A DNA stretch of 64,000 nucleotides from positions 868,001 to 932,000 of the forward strand of contig NZ_CP042345.1 in the NCBI RefSeq assembly GCF_007954425.1. The letters are read 5' to 3'. The notes below the pieces were generated by a model, which was not told the DNA's origin, did not search any database, and saw only the letters and a list, made by a program, of their open reading frames with translations. Source of the DNA: Novosphingobium ginsenosidimutans (GTDB taxonomy: Bacteria > Pseudomonadota > Alphaproteobacteria > Sphingomonadales > Sphingomonadaceae). The position numbers were made by a program, and so were the translations under genes. Each line of letters opens with the position of its first letter. Position 1 is the first letter of the stretch. Positions 55,235-64,000 of the stretch are shown here, piece after piece.

Positions 55235-55340
55235 TTGGAAGTTTTGGGAGAGGATGCCTGAAAGGCAGGTTCTAAATGGTGCAGTGCCGCATTTTGTGCA
55301 AGTGCGAAAAGGGCACTGCACGTTGCGTAATTTGCAACAC
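55201..55340 (-). ncRNA. Candidate small RNA or usp 3'-UTR RNA
   Basis: Between the usp stop and the terminator, stem-loops follow one another on the minus strand: GTTGC/GCAAC (55322-55338), a perfect GTGCAGTGCC/GGCACTGCAC stem (55279-55321) with inner TTTT/AAAA pairing, and TGCCT/AGGCA (55255-55267). The region is less GC-rich than coding neighbours. No clear promoter, so a processed 3'-UTR RNA is equally possible. Confidence 0.4.
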
Positions 55341-55450
55341 ACGTTCAGTTAGCAGCAAGCGCCCGGAATTGCTTGCAGTTCAGCACACCCTGGCACAAGT
55401 GATGGGTTGCAGCTGGCCGGCAGACTGGGCTTTAATGCTGCGCCGCACCA

Positions 55451-56236
55451 TTAATGGGTGATCAGCAAGGGCGGCGCCGTCAACTCATCGAGGAAGAACC
55501 GCGTTACGCCGCCGAACAGGAATTCGCGCAGGCGGCTGTGGCTGTAAGCCCCCATCACTACCAGTTGCGCCTCGATGCGCTGTACTTCGCTGGCGAGCGT
55601 CTCTTCCACCGAATTGCCGCAGACCAGTTCCGTAAGTTCGGCCTTGATCCCATGCCGCGCAAGATAGCGCAGCGCGTCAGTCGGCGGGAGGCCCTGCGGC
55701 TTTTCAACTGCAACGGTCAGCACGCGCACATCGCTCGCTCCGGCCAGTAGCGGTACGGCAGCCTTCAGGGCACGAGCTGCTTCGGTTCCGCCATCCAGGG
55801 CAATGCAAACCCGATCAAGCGGCAGCTTCAGCGAAACGTCGTCGGGCAGGGCCAGGACCGGGCAGGAGGCATTGAGCGCCAGGTCTCCCGCCAGGCCACT
55901 GCTGCGCGATACTACCACCAGGTCTGCCAGCTCGCTGCAACGGGCCAAGGCATCAATCTGCGGCAACTCGGACTGGGCAACATCGAAAGGCACATCGTCG
56001 CGCGCCAGCCGGTCGCCAAAGGCTGCAGCCAAGGCATCGTCCTCCTTCAATGCGGTCTCTAGCGCCTCCCGGGCCAGGATCGCGCCGCCGTAGGGATCTA
56101 CCGTCACATATTTGTCGACCGGCGTATCGACCAGCACCGTGACATGCCCATCGTGGGCCCGGGCAAGGTCCATCGCGGTATCCAGCCGCGCGCCCATCCC
56201 GGCATCGCGGCCACCTTGAACAAGAATTGAGCGCAT
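55451..56236 (-). CDS. Tandem-domain universal stress protein
   Basis: 261 residues with two Usp domains: an N-terminal one (MRSILVQGGRDAGMG, then DLVVVSRSSG) and a C-terminal one (RVCIALDGGTEAARAL, ending with VVMGAYSHSRLREFLFGGVT). The second carries the GxxxxxG ATP-type loop. Such proteins accumulate in stationary phase or stress. A strong GGAGAGGGG site precedes the ATG. Longer starts upstream run antisense to the HAD gene. Confidence 0.9.
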   Translation of the reverse strand: MRSILVQGGRDAGMGARLDTAMDLARAHDGHVTVLVDTPVDKYVTVDPYGGAILAREALETALKEDDALAAAFGDRLARDDVPFDVAQSELPQIDALARCSELADLVVVSRSSGLAGDLALNASCPVLALPDDVSLKLPLDRVCIALDGGTEAARALKAAVPLLAGASDVRVLTVAVEKPQGLPPTDALRYLARHGIKAELTELVCGNSVEETLASEVQRIEAQLVVMGAYSHSRLREFLFGGVTRFFLDELTAPPLLITH

Positions 56237-56372
56237 AACCCCTCTCCTTTCATGCGCAGAGGTTACGCCTCGCGCGGGGGAGCGTCCATGATCCCGGTCA
56301 AATCGCGATACTTGCGCCGCGCGCCCGGTTCGGCCACTGCGAAGCGGTCCGAGGATGAGGGAAAGTGCGAAA

Positions 56373-57029
56373 ATGGCAGGCAGTTTCGAAGCCGTGATCT
56401 TTGATTTTGGCGGCGTGATCACCGCCAGCCCGTTCGAAGCCTTCAACCGGCTTGAATCGGAACGCGGCCTGCCGCGCGATTTCGTCCGCACCGTCAACGC
56501 CGTCAATCCGGACAGCAACGCCTGGGCCCTGTTCGAGCGCGCCGCGATCAGCGCGGCCGAGTTCAATGAGAAGTTCGCCGCCGAAGCCAAGGCGGCCGGG
56601 CATGAGCTGGACGGGGCCTCGGTCCTGGCGGTCCTCTCTGGCTCGATCCGCCCGGCGATGGTCACCGCGCTCGACCGGCTGAAGGACGCCGGTTACCGTC
56701 TGGCCTGCATCACCAACAACGTTCCGACCGGTCACGGTGCCGGCATGGCCCGCAGCGGCGACCGTTCCGATGCCTACGAGCAGGTCTTTGCCCGGTTCGA
56801 ACACGTGATCGAAAGCTCCAAGGCCGGGGTGCGCAAGCCCGATCCGCGGATCTACCAGATGATGTGCGAGCACCTGGGACTGGGTCCGGAAGTCTGCGTC
56901 TACCTCGATGACCTGGGGATCAACTGCAAGCCGGCGGCGCAGCTCGGCATGGCCGCGATCAAGGTTGTCAGCGGCGAACAAGCCCTGGCCGATCTCAGCG
57001 CGCTGCTGGGGCTGGACCTGGTCGGCTGA
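56373..57029 (+). CDS. HAD-superfamily hydrolase (epoxide-hydrolase N-domain-like)
   Basis: 218 residues. Motif [10 protein letters not shown] with nucleophile Asp11, motif II ITNN (LACITNNVP), motif III Lys in [14 protein letters not shown], motif [10 protein letters not shown]. Subfamily IA with a helical cap; resembles the phosphatase domain of soluble epoxide hydrolases or acyl-CoA dehydrogenase-associated HADs. Substrate unknown. ATG 56373 has GGGA upstream; an ATG six codons earlier is possible. Confidence 0.87.
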   Translation: MAGSFEAVIFDFGGVITASPFEAFNRLESERGLPRDFVRTVNAVNPDSNAWALFERAAISAAEFNEKFAAEAKAAGHELDGASVLAVLSGSIRPAMVTALDRLKDAGYRLACITNNVPTGHGAGMARSGDRSDAYEQVFARFEHVIESSKAGVRKPDPRIYQMMCEHLGLGPEVCVYLDDLGINCKPAAQLGMAAIKVVSGEQALADLSALLGLDLVG

Positions 57030-57126
57030 CCGGTGCATTCCACGCAACCGTAACGGCGCGGCTTGCAATTGCGCCAGTCGCCCATTGGCCGTAGCGGCAA
57101 CGCGCTTTTTCCAGCGGGGAGCGGGA

Positions 57127-57833
<707 letters not shown>

Positions 57834-57834
<1 letters not shown>

Positions 57835-58493
57835 TGACCAAGCATGATGGATTGGCTCAGGGTTGGAGCCGCGACCAGATGGCCGCCCGCGCCGCGCAGG
57901 AGCTGCGCGACGGTTTCTATGTGAACCTTGGCATCGGCATCCCGACGCTGGTGGCGAACCATGTGCCCGCCGGGATCACGGTGACACTACAATCGGAAAA
58001 CGGGATGCTGGGCATCGGCCCCTTCCCGACCGACGACGAGGTTGACGCCGACCTGATCAACGCCGGCAAGCAGACGATCAGCGAGCTGCCGCATTCGGCC
58101 TATTTCGATAGCGCCCAGTCCTTCGCGATGATCCGCGGCGGCAAGATCGACCTGACCGTGCTGGGCGGAATGGAGGTCTCCCAGCAGGGTGACATCGCCA
58201 ATTGGATGGTGCCCGGTAAGATGATCAAAGGCATGGGCGGGGCGATGGACCTGGTCGCCGGGGTCAAGAAGATCATCGTCGTGATGGAACACTGCGCCAA
58301 GGATGGCAGCCCCAAATTCATCCCCGAATGCACCCTGCCGCTGACTGGCCGCAACGTGGTGGACATGGTCATTACCGACCTGTGCGTCTTCCAGCGGCCG
58401 GATCACCAGTCACCGTTCAAGCTGATCGAACTGGCCCCGGGCGTGACGGCCGAGGAAGTAGCGGCCAAGACGACCGCGCATTACGAGCCTTAA
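57834..58493 (+). CDS. scoB: 3-oxoacid CoA-transferase subunit B
   Basis: 219 residues. [15 protein letters not shown] and the active-site Glu in [12 protein letters not shown] are the family II signature; [20 protein letters not shown] and [14 protein letters not shown] follow. Forms an A2B2 complex with scoA. Its stop codon lies inside an 18-bp palindrome (58489-58506) preceding the nitronate monooxygenase gene. Confidence 0.95.
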
Positions 58494-58506
58494 TCGTTCG
58501 ATTAAG
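58489..58506. promoter_or_regulatory. Palindrome overlapping the scoB stop
   Basis: CTTAATCG-TT-CGATTAAG is a perfect 8-bp-arm palindrome, low in GC for this genome. It sits 58 nt upstream of the nitronate monooxygenase ATG. Form and position suit a TetR/MarR-type operator. No regulator gene is adjacent. Confidence 0.4.
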
Positions 58507-58564
58507 CAGGTATTGCGAGGGACCGTCCGGCGCGTAATGATCGCTCCCGACGAGGGAGAGAATC

Positions 58565-59698
58565 ATGAACAATGCCGTCTGCCGCCTCACCGGGTGCGAA
58601 TTTCCGCTGTTTGCCTTTAGCCACTGCCGTGATGTGGTAGTGGCAGTCAGCAAGGCTGGCGGGTTCGGTGTGCTGGGCGCGACCCGCTTCACGCCCGAAC
58701 AGCTTGAGGAAGAGCTGGCCTGGATCGATGCGCATATCGATGGCGCACCCTATGGCGTGGACGTGCTGGTGCCCGAGATCGTCGATCCGCGCGTGGCCGA
58801 ATTCCAGGATAATGAGCAGCGTGCCGCCGCCATTTCCGAACAGCATCGGCAGTTTACGGTGGAACTACTTGGCCAGTACGGAGTTGATGTCTCTCCGCAG
58901 GAAGTGGTCCGTTACGAGGGCCGCGCCGGGATCACCCCAGAGAACGGCTATGCCCAGATGGAAGTCGCCTTCCGCCACCCGATCAAGCTGATTGCCAATG
59001 CGCTGGGCATCGCCCCGCCGAAGATGATCGAGGAAGGCAAGAAGCGCGGCGTGCCCGTGGCGGCACTCGTCGGCGCCAAGGAGCACGCACTGCGTCAGGC
59101 CGCTGCAGGGGTGGATATCATCGTTGCCCAGGGCACCGAAGCCGGCGGCCATTGCGGCGAGGTTTCGACCCTGGTGTTGATCCCCGAAGTGGTCCGCGCG
59201 CTGAAGGGTGCCGGCTATGACATCCCCGTGTTGGCGGCTGGCGGGATCATGACCGGCGCACAAATGGCCGGGATGATGGCGGCCGGCGCGCAGGGCGCCT
59301 GGACCGGCTCGGTCTGGCTGGCGACGACCGAGAGCGAGACCAGCGAGGCCTTCCGCGACAAGATGGTCGCCGCGCGCAGCCGCGATACCGTGCGCAGCCG
59401 CAGCCGCACCGGCAAACCCGCCCGCCAGCTCAAGACTGCCTGGCACGAAGCCTGGGACGCTCCCGATGGACCTGGCCCGCTGCCGATGCCGCTGATGGGC
59501 ATGGTTTCCGAACCGGCTTTCCAGCGGATCGAGAAGTCGGTGGTCAACGGCAACGAGGCGGCGCGCGATCTGGTCAGCTACTTCGTCGGCCAGGGCGTGG
59601 GTCTGATCGACCAGATCCGCAGCGCCAAGGGCGTGGTCCAGGACTTCCGCGAGGAGTTCGTCGAGGCGATCGGCGAGCTCAACGGCATGCTGGGGTAG
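58565..59698 (+). CDS. Nitronate monooxygenase / FMN-dependent 2-nitropropane dioxygenase-like
   Basis: 377-residue FMN TIM-barrel oxidoreductase. GGFGVLGATRFTPEQLEEEL early, then VAQGTEAGGHCGE, VLAAGGIMTGAQM and GAQGAWTGSVWL are the FMN-binding and phosphate-binding segments. Could detoxify nitronates or act as an NADH:quinone or enoyl-type oxidoreductase. The ferritin-like gene starts immediately after its stop. Confidence 0.9.
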   Translation: MNNAVCRLTGCEFPLFAFSHCRDVVVAVSKAGGFGVLGATRFTPEQLEEELAWIDAHIDGAPYGVDVLVPEIVDPRVAEFQDNEQRAAAISEQHRQFTVELLGQYGVDVSPQEVVRYEGRAGITPENGYAQMEVAFRHPIKLIANALGIAPPKMIEEGKKRGVPVAALVGAKEHALRQAAAGVDIIVAQGTEAGGHCGEVSTLVLIPEVVRALKGAGYDIPVLAAGGIMTGAQMAGMMAAGAQGAWTGSVWLATTESETSEAFRDKMVAARSRDTVRSRSRTGKPARQLKTAWHEAWDAPDGPGPLPMPLMGMVSEPAFQRIEKSVVNGNEAARDLVSYFVGQGVGLIDQIRSAKGVVQDFREEFVEAIGELNGMLG

Positions 59699-60409
59699 AT
59701 GGGCCTGCGCCAGACCTTTCGGGAGCGCTATCTCGACGTCCTGGCGTCGATCTACCTCTATAACGAGCATCGCGGCTACACCTCGCTAGACCGCGTGCTC
59801 GAGGCGGTGCGTGAACGGTGCCCGGAGGAGCCTGCGTTCCAGGCCGAAATCGCCAAGCACCGTGCCGACGAGCGCGCGCATTACCTGATGTTCCGCCGCT
59901 GGTTCGAGCGGCAGGGGCGGATGCCCCTGGAGGTCGATTCTGGCGTCGGCCACATCGACCGGTTTATCCAATGGATCTTCCGCTGCGGAATCGAGGACCT
60001 CGACACCCACCGCATCGTGACCCAGCCGCAGGAGTTTGAACGCCTGTGCCGGGTCATCATGCTGACCGAACAACGCGGATTTCGGCAGGTCGAAGTCATC
60101 CTGAAGAACCGGTTGATCATGTCGGACCCGGTGATGAAGAAGATCTTTGAGATCGTGCACCGCGACGAGCCCGACCATTTCCTGCCCTATCAGCACTGGC
60201 TCGAACGCCAGAGCCGCGCCACCGCCCGCTGGAACGAACGGATGGCTGACTGGTGCATCCACAAGGTGCTGATGCTCTACAAGCTGCCGGCGCTGTTTCT
60301 CGACACCGGCCGGGCGCGGATGGTGCGCTGGCCGGATGAAGGGGAGACTTCGGCCGCTCCATCGCCCTCGCTGGAACGAGCTGCCCTACTGCCGTCACCC
60401 CGGACTTGA
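59699..60409 (+). CDS. Ferritin-like di-iron-type protein with a repeat-derived C-terminus
   Basis: 236 residues. Helical bundle with candidate metal ligands: E23-H24 (NEHRG), DERAHYLMFRRWFER, TEQRGFRQ and HRDEPDHFLPY. A four-helix ferritin-like fold is plausible; substrate or role unknown. It starts directly at the end of the monooxygenase gene, suggesting cotranscription. The last codons and stop fall in the palindromic element at 60392-60484, so the natural C-terminus may have been replaced by insertion. Confidence 0.78.
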   Translation: MGLRQTFRERYLDVLASIYLYNEHRGYTSLDRVLEAVRERCPEEPAFQAEIAKHRADERAHYLMFRRWFERQGRMPLEVDSGVGHIDRFIQWIFRCGIEDLDTHRIVTQPQEFERLCRVIMLTEQRGFRQVEVILKNRLIMSDPVMKKIFEIVHRDEPDHFLPYQHWLERQSRATARWNERMADWCIHKVLMLYKLPALFLDTGRARMVRWPDEGETSAAPSPSLERAALLPSPRT

Positions 60410-60484
60410 TCCGGGGTCGAGCTTCCTTCGAAGCCCAGCGCTTCCCCAAATAGCGGGTCCCCGGGTCAAGCCTGGGATGACGGG
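60392..60484. repeat. 93-nt palindromic repeat element
   Basis: Left end CCGTCACCCCGGACTTGATC... matches the reverse complement of the right end (CCGTCATCCCAGGCTTGACC...) at about 22 of 27 positions, with a spacer of about 35-40 nt. The wording is typical of palindromic repeats that are frequent in alphaproteobacterial genomes. It lies across the ferritin-like stop codon and before the GST gene. Confidence 0.75.
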
Positions 60485-60522
60485 GTTGTGTGGTGTGCGG
60501 CGTGCGGGTTAGGTAGCGACGC

Positions 60523-61206
60523 ATGAGCTACACCCTGATCACCGCCAACCGGAACTATTCCAGCTGGAGCCTGCGCCCCTGGCTGCTGATGAAGGCGCTG
60601 GATATTCCCTTCGCTGATCGGTTCGAACCCTTCACCAAGCCCGACAATTACGAGGATTTCCGTCAGTTCTCCCCCACCGGGCAGGTGCCGCTGCTGATCG
60701 ATGGCGAACGCAAGGTGCCGGATTCGCTCGGCATCACGCTCTACCTCGCGGATCGGCATGAGGGCGTTTGGCCGAGCGATCCCGAGGCGCGGATCTATGC
60801 CATGGGCGCCGTCTGCGAGATGCACGGCGGCTTTGGCCACCTGCGCAATGATTGCACCATGAACGTCGGCGTGCGGGTCACGCCCAAGCCGATGAGCGAA
60901 GGGCTGAAGCGCAATGTCACGCGCGTGCGCGAGATCTTCGAGCAGGGGCTGGAACGGTTCGGCGGGCCGTGGCTGGCAGGCACGGAATTCACCGCCGTGG
61001 ACGCCTTCTTCGCCCCGGTCGCCTACCGCATCCGCACTTACGGGCTGAATGTTGGCAAGGGGCAGGCCTGGGTCGATCATGTCCTGGCCCATCCGGCCAT
61101 GCTCGATTGGGAAGCCCAGGCCCTGGCCGAACACTGGCGCGAGGAAATGCACGAGGCGGAGCTTGCCGCCGCCGGGGTGATTACGGCCGACTATCGCCGG
61201 GGCTGA
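60523..61206 (+). CDS. Glutathione S-transferase family protein
   Basis: 227 residues. N-terminal thioredoxin-like domain (LITANRNYSSWSLRPWLLMK) with the cis-Pro segment GQVPLLIDGERKVPDSLGI and a helical C-terminal domain (FGGPWLAGTEFTAVDAFF). Catalytic Ser or Tyr class is uncertain. Its 3' end overlaps the convergent alpha/beta hydrolase by 26 nt. Confidence 0.92.
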   Translation: MSYTLITANRNYSSWSLRPWLLMKALDIPFADRFEPFTKPDNYEDFRQFSPTGQVPLLIDGERKVPDSLGITLYLADRHEGVWPSDPEARIYAMGAVCEMHGGFGHLRNDCTMNVGVRVTPKPMSEGLKRNVTRVREIFEQGLERFGGPWLAGTEFTAVDAFFAPVAYRIRTYGLNVGKGQAWVDHVLAHPAMLDWEAQALAEHWREEMHEAELAAAGVITADYRRG

Positions 61207-61951
61207 ACTGGCCGAGGTACCACTGCAGCGCGGAGTAGTGCGACAGGCCGGGCAGCAGCTCGAGCTGCGCCCCTGCCGGCAGCCGCGCCGCCAGTGCGCG
61301 GGCCATTGGCGGTGGCACCCAATTGTCCTGATCCCCCTGCCAGATCGTGACGGGCCGGGTCACCTGATCGAGCGCGCGCCCCCAGTCGCTCACATAGTCG
61401 GCGATCTCGGCGCGATAGGCCGAACCGCCGGCCGCGAAGGTCTGGCGCAGGATCGCAGCAAGCAGGGCGCGGAATGCCGGATCGCGGGCCAGCGCGGCGT
61501 CGCCGCCGCGGGTATCGGCCAGCAGCGCCTTGACCAGCAGCGCCGGGGCCAGCCGGGCAGCCAGCGCCTGAACCCGGCACACCAGCGCGAAGAGCCCGGG
61601 CCGATCGCGGGCCGTGCCAAACAGCGCGCCGCCGGCCATATCGGGCAGGAATTCCCCCAACGATAACGGCGCGGCCGGTGCAATCAGGTCGATCCGCGCA
61701 ACCTGTTCGCCCAGCAGCGGAGCGAGCCGCAGGGCAGCCGCACCGCCCAGCGAGAAGCCGACCAGATCGACCGGATCATTGCCGGCCCATTGGGCGATCT
61801 GCCGCGCCAGGGCGGCCCAGCCATCTGCATTGGCGTTGCGATTGGGCGCTAGGACCAGGTCGGCATCAAGCCACGCGCTGTGTGGTCCCGCCAGCGACAA
61901 TTCCGCTGCCGAGCCGGGCAGCCCGTGGAGATAGACGGTGCGACGGGTCAT
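61181..61951 (-). CDS. Alpha/beta hydrolase
   Basis: 256 residues. Nucleophile elbow GFSLGG (near residue 67), an N-terminal YLHGLPGSAAEL oxyanion loop, acid in WQGDQDNWVPP, and His in LPGLSHYS. Substrate unknown; general esterase/lipase-like. The ORF end overlaps the GST gene. It is 21 nt downstream of metK on the same strand. Confidence 0.85.
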   Translation of the reverse strand: MTRRTVYLHGLPGSAAELSLAGPHSAWLDADLVLAPNRNANADGWAALARQIAQWAGNDPVDLVGFSLGGAAALRLAPLLGEQVARIDLIAPAAPLSLGEFLPDMAGGALFGTARDRPGLFALVCRVQALAARLAPALLVKALLADTRGGDAALARDPAFRALLAAILRQTFAAGGSAYRAEIADYVSDWGRALDQVTRPVTIWQGDQDNWVPPPMARALAARLPAGAQLELLPGLSHYSALQWYLGQFSPGDSRP

Positions 61952-61972
61952 CGCCCGCGCCCCTGCTTAGGC

Positions 61973-63178
61973 TCAGCCCAGCGCGGCCTTGAGGTCGTCA
62001 ACCAGGTCGGTGCGCTCCCACGGGAAGAAGTCACCCTCAGCCTTGCGGCCGAAGTGGCCATAGGCGGCGGTCGGCTTGTAGATCGGCTTGTTGAGGCCAA
62101 GGTGGGTGCGGATCGCGCGCGGGGTCAGGCCGCCCAGCTTGGGCAGGCCAAGGATCGCAGCTTCGATCTTGTCGTCGCCAACCGTCCCGGTCTCATGCGT
62201 ATCGACGTAGAGCGAGAGCGGTTTCGACACACCGATCGCATAGGCCAACTGGATCGTGCAGCGCGTGGCAAGGCCCGCGGCAACAACGTTCTTGGCGAGG
62301 TAGCGGCTGATATAGGCGGCCGAACGGTCAACCTTGGTCGGGTCCTTGCCCGAGAAGGCGCCGCCGCCGTGCGGGGCCGCGCCGCCATAGGTGTCGACGA
62401 TGATCTTGCGGCCAGTCAGACCGGCATCGCCATCGGGGCCGCCGATCTCAAAGCTGCCGGTCGGGTTGATGAAGTATTCAGTCTCGCGCAGCAGTACCGG
62501 CGGGATGACTTCGGCGACGACGCGCTTCACATAGGCGTGGAGTTCGGCTTCCTTTTCGCCCTCGTCATAGCCGGGGGCGTGCTGGGTGCTGACCACCACG
62601 GCGGTGGCGGCAACCGGCAGGCTGCCTTCATAGCGCAGCGTGACCTGGCTCTTAGCATCGGGTTCCAGAAACGGGGCCGCGCCCGAGTGGCGATCGGCAG
62701 CCATCTTTTCCAGGATCTTGTGGCTGTAATAAAGCGTCGCCGGCATCAGATCGGGGGTTTCGTCGGTCGCGTAGCCGAACATGATGCCCTGGTCGCCGGC
62801 GCCTTCGTCCTTGTTGGCATTGGCATCCACGCCCTGGGCGATGTGCGCCGACTGGCCGTGCAGGCGGTTGATGAATTCGAACCGCTCCCAGTGGAAGCCG
62901 GACTGGGCGTAGCCGATGTCCTTGACGGTCTTGCGAACAGTCGCCTCGATCTCTTCCTTAGCGCCGGGGGCCCATTCGCCGTCCTCGTAAACGCCCTTGC
63001 AGCGGATTTCGCCGGCCAGGACCACCAGCTGGGTGGTGGTCAGCGTTTCGCAGGCGATGCGCGCTTCGGGGTCCTTCGACAGGAACAGGTCGACGATCGA
63101 ATCCGAGATTTGGTCAGCCACCTTGTCCGGGTGACCTTCGGAAACGCTTTCGGAAGTGAACAGGTAATCGGTGCGCAT
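61973..63178 (-). CDS. metK: S-adenosylmethionine synthetase
   Basis: 401 residues converting methionine and ATP to [23 protein letters not shown] holds H16, D18 and K19 of the ATP/metal site; [28 protein letters not shown] with the phosphate-binding loop, and a complete C-terminus follow. ATG at 63178 (GAGGA 5 nt upstream); a GTG just before it is unlikely. A palindrome identical in design to that of the ArsR-metF-metH promoter lies 9 nt upstream of the ATG. Confidence 0.97.
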   Translation of the reverse strand: MRTDYLFTSESVSEGHPDKVADQISDSIVDLFLSKDPEARIACETLTTTQLVVLAGEIRCKGVYEDGEWAPGAKEEIEATVRKTVKDIGYAQSGFHWERFEFINRLHGQSAHIAQGVDANANKDEGAGDQGIMFGYATDETPDLMPATLYYSHKILEKMAADRHSGAAPFLEPDAKSQVTLRYEGSLPVAATAVVVSTQHAPGYDEGEKEAELHAYVKRVVAEVIPPVLLRETEYFINPTGSFEIGGPDGDAGLTGRKIIVDTYGGAAPHGGGAFSGKDPTKVDRSAAYISRYLAKNVVAAGLATRCTIQLAYAIGVSKPLSLYVDTHETGTVGDDKIEAAILGLPKLGGLTPRAIRTHLGLNKPIYKPTAAYGHFGRKAEGDFFPWERTDLVDDLKAALG

Positions 63179-63187
63179 CACGTCCTC

Positions 63188-63209
63188 GATATAAAGGATT
63201 CTTTATATC
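63188..63209. promoter_or_regulatory. 22-bp palindromic operator, copy 2 (metK)
   Basis: GATATAAAG-GATT-CTTTATATC: arms are 9-bp perfect complements and the spacer is 4 nt, as in copy 1 at 34986-35007, with the same ATATAAAG core. On the minus strand it stands 9 nt before the metK ATG, just after the lnt stop. A protein bound here would block a metK promoter or initiation. Confidence 0.75.
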
Positions 63210-63215
63210 CTTCCT

Positions 63216-64000
63216 CTAGCCGTTGCGGCGGCGACTGGCAACCATTCCTGCGGCAAGAAGAGCTATCGCCCAGAGAAGCGGCAAAACATTGCCCAAGCGT
63301 GAAAACAGCGTCGGCGCGAGCGCTGGCGGGATCTGTCCATCAAGCCGCCCCGGCACCAGCCGCGGCACGTGCTGGCGAACCACGCCGTGACCATCGATTA
63401 CCGCGGAGATCCCAGTGGTGGTGGAGCGCAGCACCGGCAGCCCCTCTTCGATCGCGCGCAGGCGCGCCTGGGCAAGGTGCTGCGGCGGGCCCCAGGCACC
63501 GAACCAGCCGTCGTTTGAGGGGTTGAACAGAAAGTCCGGACGGCGATCCGGATCGACCACCTGGCCAGAAAAGATGATCTCATAGCAGATCTGCACGCCA
63601 GCCTTGCCGAAGCGCCCGAGGTCCAGCGTTCGCGGCCCCGGTCCGGGCCAGAAGTCGATCCCGCCCGGCACGAGCCGCTCCACGCCCAGCGGTTCAAGCA
63701 GCCAGCGCAGCGCGAGATATTCACCGTAAGGAACAAGATGAGCTTTTGCGTAGGACCCGCGGATCGTGCCGCTGCCATCCAGTGCGGTGACGGAATTGCG
63801 CGCCCCGATCGCGCGGTCGCGGTCAATTTCTAGATCGACGGTGCCAGTCAGCAGCAGGGCTTCTGGACCGATTGCCATTCCCAGGCGCCGCCGCGCAAGG
63901 GCAGGATCGGCTCCGTAGGTATCGAGGTAATACCGCTCCGGATAACCATCGCGCAGATAGTCCGGCACGCCGCTCTCCGGCCAAAGGACGAGCCGCTCAC
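63216..64000 (-). CDS. lnt: Apolipoprotein N-acyltransferase, 3' part (cut by window edge)
   Basis: C-terminal about 260 residues of Lnt, which adds the third acyl chain to lipoproteins at the inner membrane. The nitrilase-type catalytic set is visible: Glu in LVLWPESGVPDYL (upstream of any internal start), Lys in SYAKAHLVPYGEYL, Cys in VQICYEIIF. A last transmembrane segment (LGNVLPLLWAIALLAAGMVA) precedes the end. The frame is open to position 64000; the N-terminal membrane part lies outside. Confidence 0.93.
   Translation of the reverse strand, partial: ERLVLWPESGVPDYLRDGYPERYYLDTYGADPALARRRLGMAIGPEALLLTGTVDLEIDRDRAIGARNSVTALDGSGTIRGSYAKAHLVPYGEYLALRWLLEPLGVERLVPGGIDFWPGPGPRTLDLGRFGKAGVQICYEIIFSGQVVDPDRRPDFLFNPSNDGWFGAWGPPQHLAQARLRAIEEGLPVLRSTTTGISAVIDGHGVVRQHVPRLVPGRLDGQIPPALAPTLFSRLGNVLPLLWAIALLAAGMVASRRRNG

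Larger units (their letters stand above)
55088..55450. other. Intergenic region between cdc48-like and usp genes
   Basis: 363 nt without a credible gene. It contains a terminator (55201-55234) and stacked stem-loops up to 55338 on the minus strand. The stretch 55088-55200 should hold the promoter of the AAA ATPase gene. The usp stop is at the right edge. Confidence 0.6.

Overview
The window looks like chromosomal DNA of a high-GC alphaproteobacterium. The likeliest placement is Sphingomonadales (Sphingomonadaceae/Erythrobacteraceae type), inferred from protein style and gene order rather than from a marker gene. Supporting signs are the yebC-ruvC-ruvA-ruvB order, a methionine synthase split into two adjacent genes, a GapR/DUF2312 protein, a DUF1244 protein, bifunctional PabBC, frequent GTG/TTG starts and many 4-nt stop/start overlaps. 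I see no rRNA, tRNA, CRISPR array, prophage, IS transposase or plasmid function. Nearly everything is core metabolism and housekeeping, so the novelty is mostly in control regions and intergenic RNA/DNA structures.

Layout. 1-4.6 kb (minus): yebC, ruvC, a small lipoprotein, ruvA, ruvB, preceded by YbjQ-, GapR- and DUF1244-family genes. 4.7-9.2 kb: a perfect 30-bp inverted repeat in front of pyruvate kinase, an acyl-CoA ligase, YggS and a ThiE-like protein. 9.3-12.6 kb: ftsK, two small unknown genes, an IF-1 with a basic tail, and a cold-shock gene. 13-17.9 kb: two overlapping flavoproteins, an MBL hydrolase, alanine dehydrogenase. 17.9-23 kb: a thioesterase, oligopeptidase B, aminopeptidase P, VOC and cupin proteins. 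23.2-30.2 kb: EF-hand protein, two-component system, M1 aminopeptidase, HerA-like ATPase. 30.3-34.9 kb: pabBC, aminotransferase, pseudouridine synthase, arfB, two small lipoproteins.

35-40.6 kb is the methionine operon: an ArsR-type DNA-binding domain fused to a SAM-dependent methyltransferase domain, then metF and the two halves of metH. 40.6-48.7 kb: serine hydrolase, recQ, terC with a DUF465 gene and a structured leader, an SPFH operon, a beta-helix protein and ribA. 48.7-56.2 kb: xth, lolA, rpmG (55 codons), ppk2, phhA, a Cdc48-like AAA ATPase and a universal stress protein. 56.4-64 kb: HAD hydrolase, CoA-transferase A/B, nitronate monooxygenase, ferritin-like protein, GST, alpha/beta hydrolase, metK and the 3' part of lnt, cut by the window edge.

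The best candidate for an undescribed system is a methionine/SAM circuit. The same 22-bp palindrome, ATATAAAG-N4-CTTTATAT with a matching outer base pair, lies 9-10 nt upstream of both the ArsR-methyltransferase-metF-metH operon and metK, 28 kb apart. I saw it nowhere else in the window. The fusion protein is therefore a plausible SAM- or SAH-sensing autoregulator of both loci. Other items worth follow-up are the roughly 200-nt structured leader and pre-terC hairpin, two structured RNA candidates ending in intrinsic terminators, three palindromic DNA elements, and a RibA whose N-terminal half looks like a degenerate DHBP synthase.
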